NCBI RefSeq assembly: GCF_001761385.1
Contig: NZ_CP017476.1
Location: 2,841,501-2,905,500, forward strand
Direction of reading: 5' to 3'
Source of the DNA: Hydrogenophaga crassostreae
GTDB taxonomy: Bacteria > Pseudomonadota > Gammaproteobacteria > Burkholderiales > Burkholderiaceae_C
DNA: 64,000 bases
The position numbers and the translations under genes are program-made. Below the pieces are notes generated by a model, which saw only the letters and a list, made by a program, of their open reading frames with translations, was not told the DNA's origin and searched no databases. Positions 36,452 to 45,929 of the stretch are shown here, in pieces (the stretch's first letter is position 1; each line of letters opens with the position of its first letter).

Positions 36452-36790
36452 TCAATGGCCTTCTTTGGCGTGGTTGATCGAATACTTCGGAATCTCGATC
36501 GTCACATCTTGCTGCGCCAGGATGGCCTGGCAAGACAAACGCGAGTTCGGCTCCAGGCCCCAGGCACGGTCGAGCATGTCTTCTTCGCCCTCCTCGATTT
36601 CGTTGAGGCTCTGCATGCCTTCGCGCACGATCACGTGACAAGTGGTGCAGGCACACACCATGTCGCAAGCGTGCTCAATGTTGACGCCATTGTCCAGCAG
36701 CGCTTCGCAAATGGAGGTACCAGCAGGCGCGCTCACGGATTTACCTTCGGGGGCGTATTCTGGATGGGGGAGTATCTTGATCGTGGGCAT
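36452..36790 (-). CDS. fdx: [2Fe-2S] ferredoxin, ISC type
   Basis: 112 residues, adrenodoxin-like. Cluster ligands are in HACDMVCACTTCHV (Cys-x5-Cys-x2-Cys) plus a later Cys in SCQAIL. Provides electrons for cluster assembly on IscU. The ISC-type C-terminal tail (EIPKYSINHAKE) is present. 37 bp after hscA. Confidence 0.96.
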   Translation of the reverse strand: MPTIKILPHPEYAPEGKSVSAPAGTSICEALLDNGVNIEHACDMVCACTTCHVIVREGMQSLNEIEEGEEDMLDRAWGLEPNSRLSCQAILAQQDVTIEIPKYSINHAKEGH

Positions 36791-36827
36791 GGGAAAAGTA
36801 TCTCTTGAAACGTTCGCGACCTTGGGC

Positions 36828-38705
36828 TCAGACTTCTTCGAGCTTTTTGCCCGACAGTGCCTGCTGAATGCCTTGGTTCATGCGCTGGGCGGCAAAGGCT
36901 TCAGTGCCTTTGGCCAATGATTGGGTCGCCGCTTCGATTGCGGCAGCATCATCGCTTTGCATTTGATGCGACAACGCAGCGATCAAAGTGTCGATTTCGG
37001 CCCGCTCGGTGGCCGACAACAAACCCCCATCGGCCGCCAGCGCACTGCGTGTGGCTGCGACCATGCGATCTGCATCCACACGGGCTTCCACCAAAGCGCG
37101 GGCTTGCATGTCCTGCTGGGCCGTAGCGAAACTGCTTTGCAGCATCTCGGCAATTTGCTCGTCTGACAGGCCATAGGAAGGCTTCACGTCGATGCGCGCC
37201 TCCACCCCACTGCCCTGCTCCCTGGCCTCAACCGACAACAGACCATCGGCATCGACTGTGAAAGACACGCGGATGCGCGCTGCGCCCGCAGCCATAGGCG
37301 GAATGCCACGCAGCGTGAAACGCGCCAGGCTGCGGCAATCGGCCACCAGGTCGCGCTCGCCCTGCACCACGTGCAACGCCAGCGCAGTTTGCCCATCCTG
37401 GTAGGTGGTGAAATCCTGGGCCAGCGCGGTGGGAATGGCGCTGTTGCGCGGCACGATGCGCTCAACCAGTCCGCCCATGGTCTCAATACCCAGCGACAAA
37501 GGGATCACATCGAGCAACAACAGCTCTTCGCCATCGCGGCTGTTTCCAGCCAGGGCATTGGCTTGAATGGAGGCGCCCAGCGCCACCACTTCATCGGGGT
37601 TGAGGTTGGTCAGCAAGTCCTGTTCAAAGAACGCGCCGACAGCAGTGCGGATCACCGGCATGCGGGTGGAACCACCGACCATCACCACACCTTGCACCTC
37701 GTCTTTACCCAGCCCGGCGTCGCGCAAGACCTTGCGCACGGCCGATACGGTGCGTGCGGTGAGCGCGGCCGTGCAGGCTTCAAAGTCCTGCGAAGAAACG
37801 GTCTGTTGAACCGATTTTTCACCGACGGAGGCAGCGAACTCAACGGCGTCAGCGTCGCCCGACAGCACCTCTTTACAACGGCGCGCCTCGGCATGCCAGG
37901 CAGCGCGTTCGCTGGCGGTCATTTCAACTGTGATGCCCTGCTGCGCCAACACCCAAGCAGCCATGGCTTGGTCGTAATCGTCGCCACCCAATGCCGAGTC
38001 ACCGCCCGTGGCCATGACTTCGAACACACCCTGGGTCAGGCGCAGGATGGAAATATCGAACGTCCCGCCACCCAGATCGTAAATGGCATAGATGCCCTCC
38101 GAACCGTTGTCCAACCCGTATGCGATGGCCGCCGCGGTGGGCTCGTTGATCAGGCGCAACACGTTGATGCCCGCAAGCTGCGCGGCATCTTTGGTGGCCT
38201 GGCGCTGCGCATCGTCAAAATAGGCGGGCACGGTGATCACCGCGCCAAACAACTCGTCGTCAAAACTGTCTTCGGCGCGAAAGCGCAGCGTGGCCAGCAG
38301 CTCGGCGCTGACTTCCATGGGCGTCTTGCGCCCCGCCACGGTCTCAACCACGGCCATGCCGTTCTCATCGACCACGTTGTAGGGCAGCTTGTCCGCGTCC
38401 ACCACCTGGGCACGCGTACGGCCCATGAGGCGCTTGACCGAGCTCACCGTGTTGGCTGGATCCTGAACCTGCGCAGCCAACGCTTCAAACCCTATCTGGC
38501 GCCCTGTGCCGCCATGCGCGGGATCGAGATAACGCACCACGCTGGGCAGGATCACGCGGCCATCGGCTGCCGGCAAACATTCGGCCACCCCATGGCGCAC
38601 AGCGGCCACAAGGGAATGGGTCGTGCCCAGATCGATGCCCACGGCCACGCGGCGTTGGTGGGGATCAAGAGATTGACCTGGTTCGGAAATTTGAAGAAGC
38701 GCCAT
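36828..38705 (-). CDS. hscA: Fe-S assembly chaperone HscA
   Basis: 625-residue specialised Hsp70. ATPase domain GIDLGTTHSLVAAV (about 23-36), IYDLGGGTFDISILR and MVGGSTRMPVIR. Substrate-binding domain from about 385 (LLLLDVIPLSLGIETMGG), which recognises the LPPVK loop of IscU; that loop is present in the IscU encoded here. Works with HscB, encoded 36 bp upstream. Confidence 0.97.
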   Translation of the reverse strand: MALLQISEPGQSLDPHQRRVAVGIDLGTTHSLVAAVRHGVAECLPAADGRVILPSVVRYLDPAHGGTGRQIGFEALAAQVQDPANTVSSVKRLMGRTRAQVVDADKLPYNVVDENGMAVVETVAGRKTPMEVSAELLATLRFRAEDSFDDELFGAVITVPAYFDDAQRQATKDAAQLAGINVLRLINEPTAAAIAYGLDNGSEGIYAIYDLGGGTFDISILRLTQGVFEVMATGGDSALGGDDYDQAMAAWVLAQQGITVEMTASERAAWHAEARRCKEVLSGDADAVEFAASVGEKSVQQTVSSQDFEACTAALTARTVSAVRKVLRDAGLGKDEVQGVVMVGGSTRMPVIRTAVGAFFEQDLLTNLNPDEVVALGASIQANALAGNSRDGEELLLLDVIPLSLGIETMGGLVERIVPRNSAIPTALAQDFTTYQDGQTALALHVVQGERDLVADCRSLARFTLRGIPPMAAGAARIRVSFTVDADGLLSVEAREQGSGVEARIDVKPSYGLSDEQIAEMLQSSFATAQQDMQARALVEARVDADRMVAATRSALAADGGLLSATERAEIDTLIAALSHQMQSDDAAAIEAATQSLAKGTEAFAAQRMNQGIQQALSGKKLEEV

Positions 38706-38741
38706 GAATACGGAGTGGTGTCGGTGTTCGGAGTAAAGGGT

Positions 38742-39266
38742 CTATTGTCCCAGTTGGTCCAGGCGTTGCTCCACATCGCGGGCAAAGCGCTCAACAAACA
38801 TAAGGGCTCTGACTTGCTGGGCCAGCGCGGCAAAGTCGGCCTGATCATCGGCAGCGACGCGCAAGCCCTCGAGCATGTCGCGCTTCGCACCGGCGACTTC
38901 GTCGGCCATGCGCTCCAGATCGGCTGCACTTTCTGCCTCTTCCAGGTCCTCGCGCCACTGCATTTGCTGCATCAAGAAAGCTGGAGGCATGGCGGTGTTG
39001 CTCTCGGCGTCCACCGGGGCGCCGTTCAACTCACACAGATAGCTCGCGCGCTTCACCGGGTCTTTGAGGCGCTGATAAGCCTCATTGATACGCACCGACC
39101 ACTGCATGGCCTGACGCTGCTTGGCGGCATCGGCGGCGGCAAAACGGTCTGGGTGAGCTTCGCGTTGAAGTTCTTTCCAGCGTGCATCCAAGGCACTGCG
39201 ATCGGTGGCGAACCGGGGCTCAAGCCCAAAAATCTCAAAATCGCTGGATTGCAGCGTTAAACCCAT
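38742..39266 (-). CDS. hscB: Fe-S assembly co-chaperone HscB
   Basis: 174 residues. The N-terminal J-domain (SDFEIFGLEPRFATDR) carries the HPD signature in REAHPDRFAAA, and the C-terminal three-helix domain binds IscU. It stimulates HscA ATPase. Separated from iscA by about 100 bp in which I see no further gene. Confidence 0.95.
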   Translation of the reverse strand: MGLTLQSSDFEIFGLEPRFATDRSALDARWKELQREAHPDRFAAADAAKQRQAMQWSVRINEAYQRLKDPVKRASYLCELNGAPVDAESNTAMPPAFLMQQMQWREDLEEAESAADLERMADEVAGAKRDMLEGLRVAADDQADFAALAQQVRALMFVERFARDVEQRLDQLGQ

Positions 39267-39369
39267 AACAACTTTCTGGCGGGTGTAGATTCACGCTCGC
39301 CCCAAAAACAAACACCGCCAACACGCAAACATGCCAGCGGTGCGCGCGCCCCACACAAGAGCGGATGCA

Positions 39370-39693
39370 TCAAATCCGGAAACTCTCACCGCAGCCGCAA
39401 CGGTCACGTTCGTTGGGGTTGTTGAAGCGGAAGCCTTCGTTCAGGCCTTCGCGCACGAAATCGAGCTGGGTGCCATCGATGTAAGCCAGGCTCTTTGGAT
39501 CCACCAACACCTTCACGCCGTTGTCCTCAAACACCACATCTTCCGGTGCGATCTCATCGGCGTACTCCAGCTTGTAGGCCAAGCCAGAACAACCCGTGGT
39601 CTTCACGCCCAGGCGAACACCCACGCCCTTGCCACGCTTGGTGATGTATCGGGTGACGTGCCTTGCGGCCGCTTCGGAGATGGAGATGGACAT
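39370..39693 (-). CDS. iscA: iron-sulfur assembly protein IscA
   Basis: 107 residues. A-type carrier with the three conserved Cys in TTGCSGLAY and DRCGCGESF. The ATG at 39693 (MSISISEAAARHV) is the family start; a longer frame adds 13 unrelated residues. Separated from iscU by a palindromic repeat element. Confidence 0.95.
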   Translation of the reverse strand: MSISISEAAARHVTRYITKRGKGVGVRLGVKTTGCSGLAYKLEYADEIAPEDVVFEDNGVKVLVDPKSLAYIDGTQLDFVREGLNEGFRFNNPNERDRCGCGESFRI

Positions 39694-39733
39694 ATCAATA
39701 CTTGTTTGCGCGATACGACTCTGCGCATTCATA

Positions 39734-39814
39734 CAGGGCGCCGCAGAGCCGGCTTCGCCGGGCTGCCAGCGTCACCCCCCCGGGGGGGTGACGCCGCAAG
39801 CGGCGCAGGGGGCC
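39734..39814 (-). repeat. REP-like palindromic element, copy 2 (iscU-iscA spacer)
   Basis: The + strand begins CAGGGCGCCGCAGAGCC, then GGCTTCGCCGG, a CCCCCCCGGGGGGG palindrome flanked by GTCA/TGAC, and CCGCAAGCGG. The first 30 bases match copy 3 at 51774 almost base for base (shared GAGCCGGCTTCGCCGG). It abuts the iscU stop codon and fills the spacer before iscA. Confidence 0.8.
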
Positions 39815-40201
39815 TCAGCTTGTGTGTTTTTTGCGGTAGTCGTCCACAGCCGCCTTGATGGCGTCTTCCGCCAGGATGGAGCAGTGAATTTTCACCGGTG
39901 GCAAAGCCAGCTCTTCGGCGATCTCGCTGTTTTTCAGCGCTGCGGCCTGGTCCAGCGTCTTGCCCTTGACCCATTCGGTCACCAGCGAGCTTGATGCGAT
40001 AGCAGATCCACAGCCGTAGGTCTTAAAACGCGCATCTTCGATCACGCCTGTTGTGGCATTGACCTTGATCTGCAACTTCATCACATCGCCGCAAGCCGGC
40101 GCGCCAACCATGCCGGTACCGACCGACTCGTCGCCCTTGTCAAAAGAGCCCACATTGCGGGGGTTTTCGTAGTGGTCAACGACCTTTTCTGAGTAAGCCA
40201 T
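39815..40201 (-). CDS. iscU: Fe-S cluster scaffold IscU
   Basis: 128 residues. The three cluster-ligand Cys are in PACGDVMKL, TYGCGSAIAS and VKIHCSILAED, and the HscA-binding LPPVK precedes the last. A short spacer (12 bp) separates it from iscS. Confidence 0.97.
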   Translation of the reverse strand: MAYSEKVVDHYENPRNVGSFDKGDESVGTGMVGAPACGDVMKLQIKVNATTGVIEDARFKTYGCGSAIASSSLVTEWVKGKTLDQAAALKNSEIAEELALPPVKIHCSILAEDAIKAAVDDYRKKHTS

Positions 40202-40213
40202 GGTATTTCTCCT

Positions 40214-41431
40214 TCAGTGTGCGGCCCATTGAATCGTCGAGATATCAATGCCGTCTTTGAACATTTCCCACAAGGGGGACAACTCACGCAGCTTCGCTAC
40301 GTTTTCCTTGATCGTGCTGATCGCGTAATCGATCTCTTCCTCGGTCGTCCAGCGACCGATGGTCATGCGCAAACTGCTGTGGGCCAACTCGTCGCTGCGG
40401 CCCAAGGCGCGCAACACATAGCTGGGTTCCAGACTCGCAGACGTACATGCCGAACCACTGGAAACGGCCAAACCTTTGATGCCCATGATCAGCGACTCGC
40501 CCTCGACATAATTGAAGCTGATGTTGAGATTGTGTGGAACACGCCGGGTTTCGTGGCCATTGACGAACACTTCTTCAATGTCGCGCAGCCCCGCGAGCAT
40601 GCGGTCGTGCAACGCCTGAATACGCTTGTTTTCGGCGTGCATCTCTTCTTTGGCGATCCGGTAGGCCTCGCCCATGCCCACACACTGGTGGGTCGGCAGT
40701 GTGCCCGAGCGCATGCCACGCTCGTGACCACCGCCATGCATTTGTGCTTCGATGCGGATGCGCGGCTTGCGGCGCACAAACAACGCGCCAATGCCCTTGG
40801 GACCGTAGGTCTTGTGGCCAGTCAGACTCATCAAGTCCACCGGAAGCGATTGCATGTCAATGTCCACACGGCCTGTAGCCTGCGCAGCGTCCACATGGAA
40901 AATCACACCCTTTTCGCGGCAGATCGCGCCGAGGGCCGCGATATCTTGAATCACGCCAATCTCGTTGTTCACGAACATGACCGAGGCCAGAATCGTGTCA
41001 GGGCGGATCGCTGCCTTGAAAACATCAAGATCAACCAAGCCATCGGCCTGGACATCGAGATAAGTCACTTCAAAACCCTGGCGCTCCAATTCACGCATGG
41101 TGTCGAGCACTGCTTTGTGCTCGGTTTTCACCGTGATCAGGTGTTTGCCTTTGGTCTTGTAGAACTGGGCAGCACCCTTCAAGGCCAGGTTGTTGGACTC
41201 GGTTGCGCCGCTGGTCCAGACGATTTCACGCGGATCGGCATTGATCAGCGCGGCGATCTGACCGCGGGCAGTCTCTACCGCTTTTTCCGCTTCCCAGCCC
41301 CACGCATGGCTGCGTGACGCGGGGTTGCCGAAGTGCTCGCGCAACCAGGGGATCATGGCGTCCACCACCCGCGGGTCGCAGGGATTGGTGGCGCTGTAGT
41401 CCATGTAGATCGGGAAGTGTGGGGTCGTCAT
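40214..41431 (-). CDS. iscS: cysteine desulfurase IscS
   Basis: 405 residues. PLP Lys in SLTGHKTYGPKG (about 206-217), catalytic Cys loop SSGSACTSASLEPSYVL (about 325-341), and C-terminal EMFKDGIDISTIQWAAH, which docks IscU. The ATG at 41431 (MTTPHFPIYMDYS) fits the family; the frame is open 35 codons upstream. Supplies sulfur for Fe-S clusters and tRNA thiolation. Confidence 0.97.
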   Translation of the reverse strand: MTTPHFPIYMDYSATNPCDPRVVDAMIPWLREHFGNPASRSHAWGWEAEKAVETARGQIAALINADPREIVWTSGATESNNLALKGAAQFYKTKGKHLITVKTEHKAVLDTMRELERQGFEVTYLDVQADGLVDLDVFKAAIRPDTILASVMFVNNEIGVIQDIAALGAICREKGVIFHVDAAQATGRVDIDMQSLPVDLMSLTGHKTYGPKGIGALFVRRKPRIRIEAQMHGGGHERGMRSGTLPTHQCVGMGEAYRIAKEEMHAENKRIQALHDRMLAGLRDIEEVFVNGHETRRVPHNLNISFNYVEGESLIMGIKGLAVSSGSACTSASLEPSYVLRALGRSDELAHSSLRMTIGRWTTEEEIDYAISTIKENVAKLRELSPLWEMFKDGIDISTIQWAAH

Positions 41432-41489
41432 AAATCGTGCGAAAAATTGAGAGTTCGAAGGCGCAGACGTCACCGCCTGCGAAGTCGGA

Positions 41490-42023
41490 TTATTTGGACA
41501 GCGAAGCGCCGAGGGCGAACACCGAGTTGGGCGCATTGACGCGAATGGGCTTGACCACCGGCGCCGATGAGATCGCCCGCTTGATCATGGGCGCGCTTTC
41601 AACGACAACGCCTTTGGCCAGTTGATCATCCACCAACGACTGCAACGACACCGAGTCCAGGAAATCAACCATTTTGCGGTTGAGGGCAGCCCACAACTCA
41701 TGGGTCATGCAGCGGTTGCCTTCGCCCAGGCAGTTTTCCTTGCCTCCACATTGCGTGGCATCGATGGGTTCATCGACCGACACAATGATGTCGGCAACAG
41801 TGATGTCAGCGGCTTTTCGACCCAGGGAATATCCACCGCCTGGACCACGGGTGGATTCAACCAGCTCGTGGCGGCGCAGCTTGCCAAACAGCTGCTCCAG
41901 ATACGAAAGCGAAATTTGCTGGCGCTGGCTGATGGCCGCGAGGGTGACGGGACCATTGTTCTGGCGCAGGGCCAGATCGATCATGGCAGTGACCGCAAAG
42001 CGGCCCTTGGTGGTGAGGCGCAT
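41490..42023 (-). CDS. iscR: Fe-S-responsive repressor IscR
   Basis: 177 residues, Rrf2 family. N-terminal winged helix (LTTKGRFAVTAMIDLALRQ; ISLSYLEQLFGKLRRHELV), then the [2Fe-2S] ligands Cys-x5-Cys-x5-Cys in CGGKENCLGEGNRC. The start is the ATG at 42023 with AAGGAG 7 bases upstream; a TTG two codons earlier would sit too close. First gene of the isc operon and probably autorepressed through the site at 42148-42172. Confidence 0.97.
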   Translation of the reverse strand: MRLTTKGRFAVTAMIDLALRQNNGPVTLAAISQRQQISLSYLEQLFGKLRRHELVESTRGPGGGYSLGRKAADITVADIIVSVDEPIDATQCGGKENCLGEGNRCMTHELWAALNRKMVDFLDSVSLQSLVDDQLAKGVVVESAPMIKRAISSAPVVKPIRVNAPNSVFALGASLSK

Positions 42024-42147
42024 CTTCAAGCTCCTTTGGTTTGGCTTGCTGTGTTCGTTTGTTCAAGATCCCGCTCGGCAGACTCTTGAACGCTCGTTTC
42101 CCCATTCAATCGCCAGTGGCGATTGCTCCCAAGGAAGGCTTTTTTTC

Positions 42148-42172
42148 ATATCCGACTGTTTTGATCGAGTAT
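42148..42172 (-). promoter_or_regulatory. IscR type 1 operator overlapping the isc promoter
   Basis: On the + strand ATATCCGACT-GTTTT-GATCGAGTAT. By my alignment 22 of 25 positions fit the E. coli type 1 IscR consensus quoted from memory. The minus-strand extended -10 TGGTATACT overlaps one edge, so a bound IscR would block the promoter. It lies about 125 bp before iscR. Confidence 0.75.
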
Positions 42173-42228
42173 ACCAGAGACCTTCAATCGCTGTCGGGTA
42201 TTCCCCAGGAAATCCGGTTGCAGCCCGA

Positions 42229-44346
42229 TCAAGCCACCTGATCGTGACCCGACGCCCCAAACACCTGCGCCTTCAAATGTGAAAGCTGGTCGCGAACACC
42301 TGCCGCCTTCTCGAATTCAAGGTTGCGCGCATGTTCAAGCATGAGCTTCTCCAGCCGCTTGATCTCGCGCGCAACATCTTTCTCGCTCATGTCGTCCACG
42401 CTGGCGCGCAGCGCACTCTCGGCCGCCAGCCGGTCGGCCTCTTTGCCAGCCTTCTCGCTGTACACGCCATCGATCAGGTCCTTGATGCGTTTGTTGATGC
42501 TTCTGGGCTCAATGCCGCGCTCAAGGTTGTGGGCAATTTGCTTGGTTCGCCGCCGCTCTGTTTCCCCAATGGCACGGGCCATGGAGTCGGTCACACGGTC
42601 GGCGTAAAGAATGGCCCGGCCATTCAAGTTGCGTGCAGCGCGGCCAATGGTCTGGATCAAGCTGCGCTCTGAGCGCAAGAAACCTTCTTTGTCCGCATCC
42701 AGAATCGCGACCAGCGACACCTCGGGAATGTCGATACCTTCGCGCAGCAGGTTGATACCCACCAGCACATCGAAGGCGCCAAGCCGCAGATCGCGCAAGA
42801 TTTCCACCCGCTCCACCGTGTCGATGTCGCTGTGCAAATAGCGCACCTTGACACCGTTTTCCGTCAGGTAGTCGGTCAACTGCTCGGCCATGCGCTTGGT
42901 CAACGTCGTGATCAGCACCCGTTCGTGCTTCTCCACACGGATGCGGATTTCCTGCAGCACATCGTCGACCTGATGGATCGCCGGCCGCACTTCGACCTCC
43001 GGGTCCACCAAACCGGTGGGGCGCACCAACTGCTCCACCACTTGACCCGAATGGGTTTTTTCGTAGTCCGCCGGGGTGGCCGATACAAAAATCACCTGGC
43101 GCATGCGCTGTTCAAACTCTTCGAGCTTCAATGGCCGGTTGTCCAGCGCGCTGGGCAGGCGGAAGCCGTATTCCACCAGCGTGGTTTTTCGCGACCGGTC
43201 GCCTGCGTACATGCCGCCAAATTGACCCATCAACACGTGACTTTCGTCCAGAAACATCACCGCGTCTCTGGGCAGGTAATCGGTCAGTGTGGACGGTGGC
43301 TCGCCTTGCGCGCTACCCGAGAGATGGCGCGAGTAGTTCTCAATGCCCTTGCAATGACCGACCTCGGTCAACATTTCAAGGTCGAACCGGGTACGCTGCT
43401 CCAACCGCTGCGCTTCGACGAGTTTGCCCATGCCCACCAACTGCGAAAGCCGCTCCCGCAGCTCGTCTTTGATCAGTTCAACCGCATTGAGCACTTGCTC
43501 ACGCGGTGTCACGTAATGACTGCTGGGATACACCGTGAAGCGCGGGATCTTCTGACGCACCTTACCGGTCAACGGATCGAACAACTGCAACGTTTCCACC
43601 TCGTCGTCAAACAGCTCGATGCGGATCGCCATTTCGGAGTGCTCAGCCGGAAACACATCAATGGTGTCACCACGCACGCGGAACTTACCCCTTGAAAAAT
43701 CGGCCTCGTTGCGCGCGTATTGCATGCGCACCAGCTGGGCAATCAGGTCTCGCTGGCCAATTTTGTCGCCCACTCGCAGGAGCATGACCATCTTGTGGTA
43801 ACTCTCAGGCTTGCCGATGCCATAAATGGCTGAGACGGTGGCCACAATCACCACATCGCGCCGCTCCAGGATGCTTTTGGTGCAGCTCAAGCGCATCTGC
43901 TCGATGTGCTCGTTGATGGCACTGTCCTTCTCGATGAACAGGTCGCGCTGAGGCACATAGGCCTCAGGTTGGTAATAGTCGTAGTAACTGACGAAGTACT
44001 CGACTGCGTTCTTGGGGAAAAACTCGCGAAACTCTGAATACAACTGCGCGGCCAGGGTCTTGTTGGGCGCAAATACGATGGCCGGGCGACCCAGGCGGGC
44101 AATCGTGTTGGCCATGGTGAAGGTTTTGCCCGACCCGGTCACCCCCAGCAGCGTCTGAAATACCTCACCGTCGTTCACGCCATCAACCAACTGATCGATA
44201 GCCACCGGTTGGTCCCCCGCCGGGGGGTACGGCATGAAGAGCTCAAAAGGAGATCCCTCAAAACGCACAAATTCGCCCTCTTGGGCAGGCGCGTCGTCCA
44301 CAAGACTCAAAGGGATGGACGAAGGCTGGGAAGGCATGGCAGGCAT
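42229..44346 (-). CDS. uvrB: UvrABC excision nuclease subunit B
   Basis: 705 residues. Damage-verifying helicase-like subunit. Walker A GVTGSGKTFTMA (about 69-80), the beta-hairpin YYDYYQPEAYVPQRDLFIEKD, DESH box (FLDESH), helicase motif QTIGRAARN, and the C-terminal UVR domain EIKRLEKLMLEHARNLEFEKAA. The first or fourth codon could be the start. No convincing LexA site is seen upstream. Confidence 0.97.
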   Translation of the reverse strand: MPAMPSQPSSIPLSLVDDAPAQEGEFVRFEGSPFELFMPYPPAGDQPVAIDQLVDGVNDGEVFQTLLGVTGSGKTFTMANTIARLGRPAIVFAPNKTLAAQLYSEFREFFPKNAVEYFVSYYDYYQPEAYVPQRDLFIEKDSAINEHIEQMRLSCTKSILERRDVVIVATVSAIYGIGKPESYHKMVMLLRVGDKIGQRDLIAQLVRMQYARNEADFSRGKFRVRGDTIDVFPAEHSEMAIRIELFDDEVETLQLFDPLTGKVRQKIPRFTVYPSSHYVTPREQVLNAVELIKDELRERLSQLVGMGKLVEAQRLEQRTRFDLEMLTEVGHCKGIENYSRHLSGSAQGEPPSTLTDYLPRDAVMFLDESHVLMGQFGGMYAGDRSRKTTLVEYGFRLPSALDNRPLKLEEFEQRMRQVIFVSATPADYEKTHSGQVVEQLVRPTGLVDPEVEVRPAIHQVDDVLQEIRIRVEKHERVLITTLTKRMAEQLTDYLTENGVKVRYLHSDIDTVERVEILRDLRLGAFDVLVGINLLREGIDIPEVSLVAILDADKEGFLRSERSLIQTIGRAARNLNGRAILYADRVTDSMARAIGETERRRTKQIAHNLERGIEPRSINKRIKDLIDGVYSEKAGKEADRLAAESALRASVDDMSEKDVAREIKRLEKLMLEHARNLEFEKAAGVRDQLSHLKAQVFGASGHDQVA

Positions 44347-44455
44347 GGGGGGATAAAATCAAAGGTCTAACCAGACAGCGTAACGCAAACCTGTGACACG
44401 TGTCTTCTGGCAAATCCGCAAACCGCTCCGCGCCCCTACCCTTCAGGAATTTGAA

Positions 44456-45664
44456 ATGTCCTTGTTCACCGCCGTCGAAATGGCCCCCCGCGATCCGATT
44501 CTGGGTCTGAACGAACAATATGCCGCCGACTCCAACCCGCTCAAAGTCAACCTGGGCGTGGGTGTGTACTTTGATGACAACGGCAAGCTGCCCCTGCTGG
44601 AATGCGTGCAAGTGGCGGAAAAAGCCATGATGGCCACGCCAACCGCGCGCGGCTACCTGCCCATCGACGGCATCGCCGCCTATGACGCTGGCGTCAAGAA
44701 CCTGGTCTTCGGCGCGGATTCTGACGTGGTCAAGAGCGGCCGCGTGGCCACCGTGCAAGCCATTGGCGGCACCGGCGGTCTGAAAATCGGTGCCGATTTC
44801 CTGAAAAAAATCAGCCCTAACGCCAAGGTGCTGATCTCCGACCCGAGCTGGGAGAACCACCGCGCGCTGTTCACCAACGCCGGCTTCACTGTCGAGACCT
44901 ACCCTTATTTCGACCAAAGCGTGAATGGCGGCCTGGGCGGCATCAATTTCGACGGCATGCTGGCCGCCCTGACCGCAGCAACTGAAGGCACCATCGTCTT
45001 GCTGCACGCCTGCTGCCACAACCCCACCGGTTACGACATCACCCCTGTGCAATGGGACCAGGTGATTCAAGTGGTGAAGGACCGCAACCTGACCGCTTTC
45101 CTCGACATGGCCTACCAGGGCTTTGGCTACGGCATCACCGAAGACGGCGCCGTCATCGGCAAGTTCGTGGCCGCCGGGCTGAACATTTTTGTCTCCACCA
45201 GCTTCTCCAAGAGCTTCAGCCTCTACGGCGAGCGCGTGGGCGCCCTGAGCGTGGTCGGCAGCAGCAAGGAAGAGACCGACCGTGTGCTGAGCCAGCTCAA
45301 AATCGCCATCCGCACCAACTACTCCAACCCGCCCACCCACGGCGGCGCCATTGTGGCCGCGGTGCTGGGCAACCCCGAGCTGCGCGCTTTGTGGGAAAAA
45401 GAACTGGGCGAGATGCGCGTGCGCATCAAGGCCATGCGCCAAAAGCTGGTTGATGGCCTGAAGGCCGCTGGCGTCACCAAAGACATGAGCTTCATCACCA
45501 CCCAGATTGGCATGTTCAGCTACTCCGGCTTGAGCAAGGACCAGATGGTGCGTCTGCGCAGCGAATTCGGCGTTTACGGCACCGATACCGGCCGCATGTG
45601 CGTGGCAGCGATCAACAGCAAAAACATCAACCATGTGTGTCAGGCCATTGCCAAGGTGATGTAA
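44456..45664 (+). CDS. aromatic/aspartate aminotransferase, class I
   Basis: 402 residues. PLP Lys in STSFSKSFSLYGERVG (about 248-263), substrate-carboxylate Arg near GTDTGRMCVAAIN, and CHNPTGYD with the conserved Asn. It resembles TyrB/AspC enzymes interconverting aspartate or aromatic amino acids with oxaloacetate or aromatic keto acids; the precise preference is not readable. The ATG at 44456 follows AGGAATTTGAA; an earlier start would add unrelated residues. Divergent from uvrB. Confidence 0.92.
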   Translation: MSLFTAVEMAPRDPILGLNEQYAADSNPLKVNLGVGVYFDDNGKLPLLECVQVAEKAMMATPTARGYLPIDGIAAYDAGVKNLVFGADSDVVKSGRVATVQAIGGTGGLKIGADFLKKISPNAKVLISDPSWENHRALFTNAGFTVETYPYFDQSVNGGLGGINFDGMLAALTAATEGTIVLLHACCHNPTGYDITPVQWDQVIQVVKDRNLTAFLDMAYQGFGYGITEDGAVIGKFVAAGLNIFVSTSFSKSFSLYGERVGALSVVGSSKEETDRVLSQLKIAIRTNYSNPPTHGGAIVAAVLGNPELRALWEKELGEMRVRIKAMRQKLVDGLKAAGVTKDMSFITTQIGMFSYSGLSKDQMVRLRSEFGVYGTDTGRMCVAAINSKNINHVCQAIAKVM

Positions 45665-45677
45665 AAGTGCCGTCCGA

Positions 45678-45716
45678 ATGACAAAGGGCCACTCTCGAGT
45701 GGCCCTTTGTCATTTT
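45678..45716 (+). terminator. intrinsic terminator after the aminotransferase gene
   Basis: Long perfect stem ATGACAAAGGGCCACTC / GAGTGGCCCTTTGTCAT with a tiny loop, followed by TTTT. Confidence 0.9.
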
Positions 45717-45896
45717 GAGCTCTCTACAAAGCGAGCAAATTGTGCAAAACTTGAACACAACCGATACCAGTCACACGTCGTCTACACCTACTTTTCGCCC
45801 ACAGGCCCCTGAATCCGCCACTTTTTCGCAAACGACACAAACAACCCCTTTACCTAGGTGTTTTCATCGAAACAGGATTCGCAACATCCTGTTATA

Positions 45897-45907
45897 TTGC
45901 ACTGCAA
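45897..45907 (+). promoter_or_regulatory. candidate PhaR-type operator before phaZ
   Basis: TTGCACTGCAA, a perfect 5+5 dyad inside the near-symmetric ATATTGCACTGCAACAT, 22 bases before the phaZ start. TGCA-rich dyads of this kind are known targets of PhaR, the PHA-granule-responsive repressor; the assignment here is inferred from position and form. Confidence 0.5.
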
Positions 45908-45929
45908 CATAACCAATTCATTCCACACC

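Noticed and set aside
37371..39260. 629-codon open frame antisense to hscA and hscB
   Set aside because: Mirror of two well-supported chaperone genes.
43350..44346. CRISPR array, prophage or insertion sequence anywhere in the window
   Set aside because: No regularly spaced direct repeats, integrase or transposase-like frames or terminal inverted repeats were found on either strand; the coordinates given are only nominal.
44347..44400. Possible LexA/SOS box before uvrB (CTGTCTGGTTAGACCT)
   Set aside because: Only the left half CTGT fits; the right half is ACCT rather than ACAG, so it does not meet the consensus.
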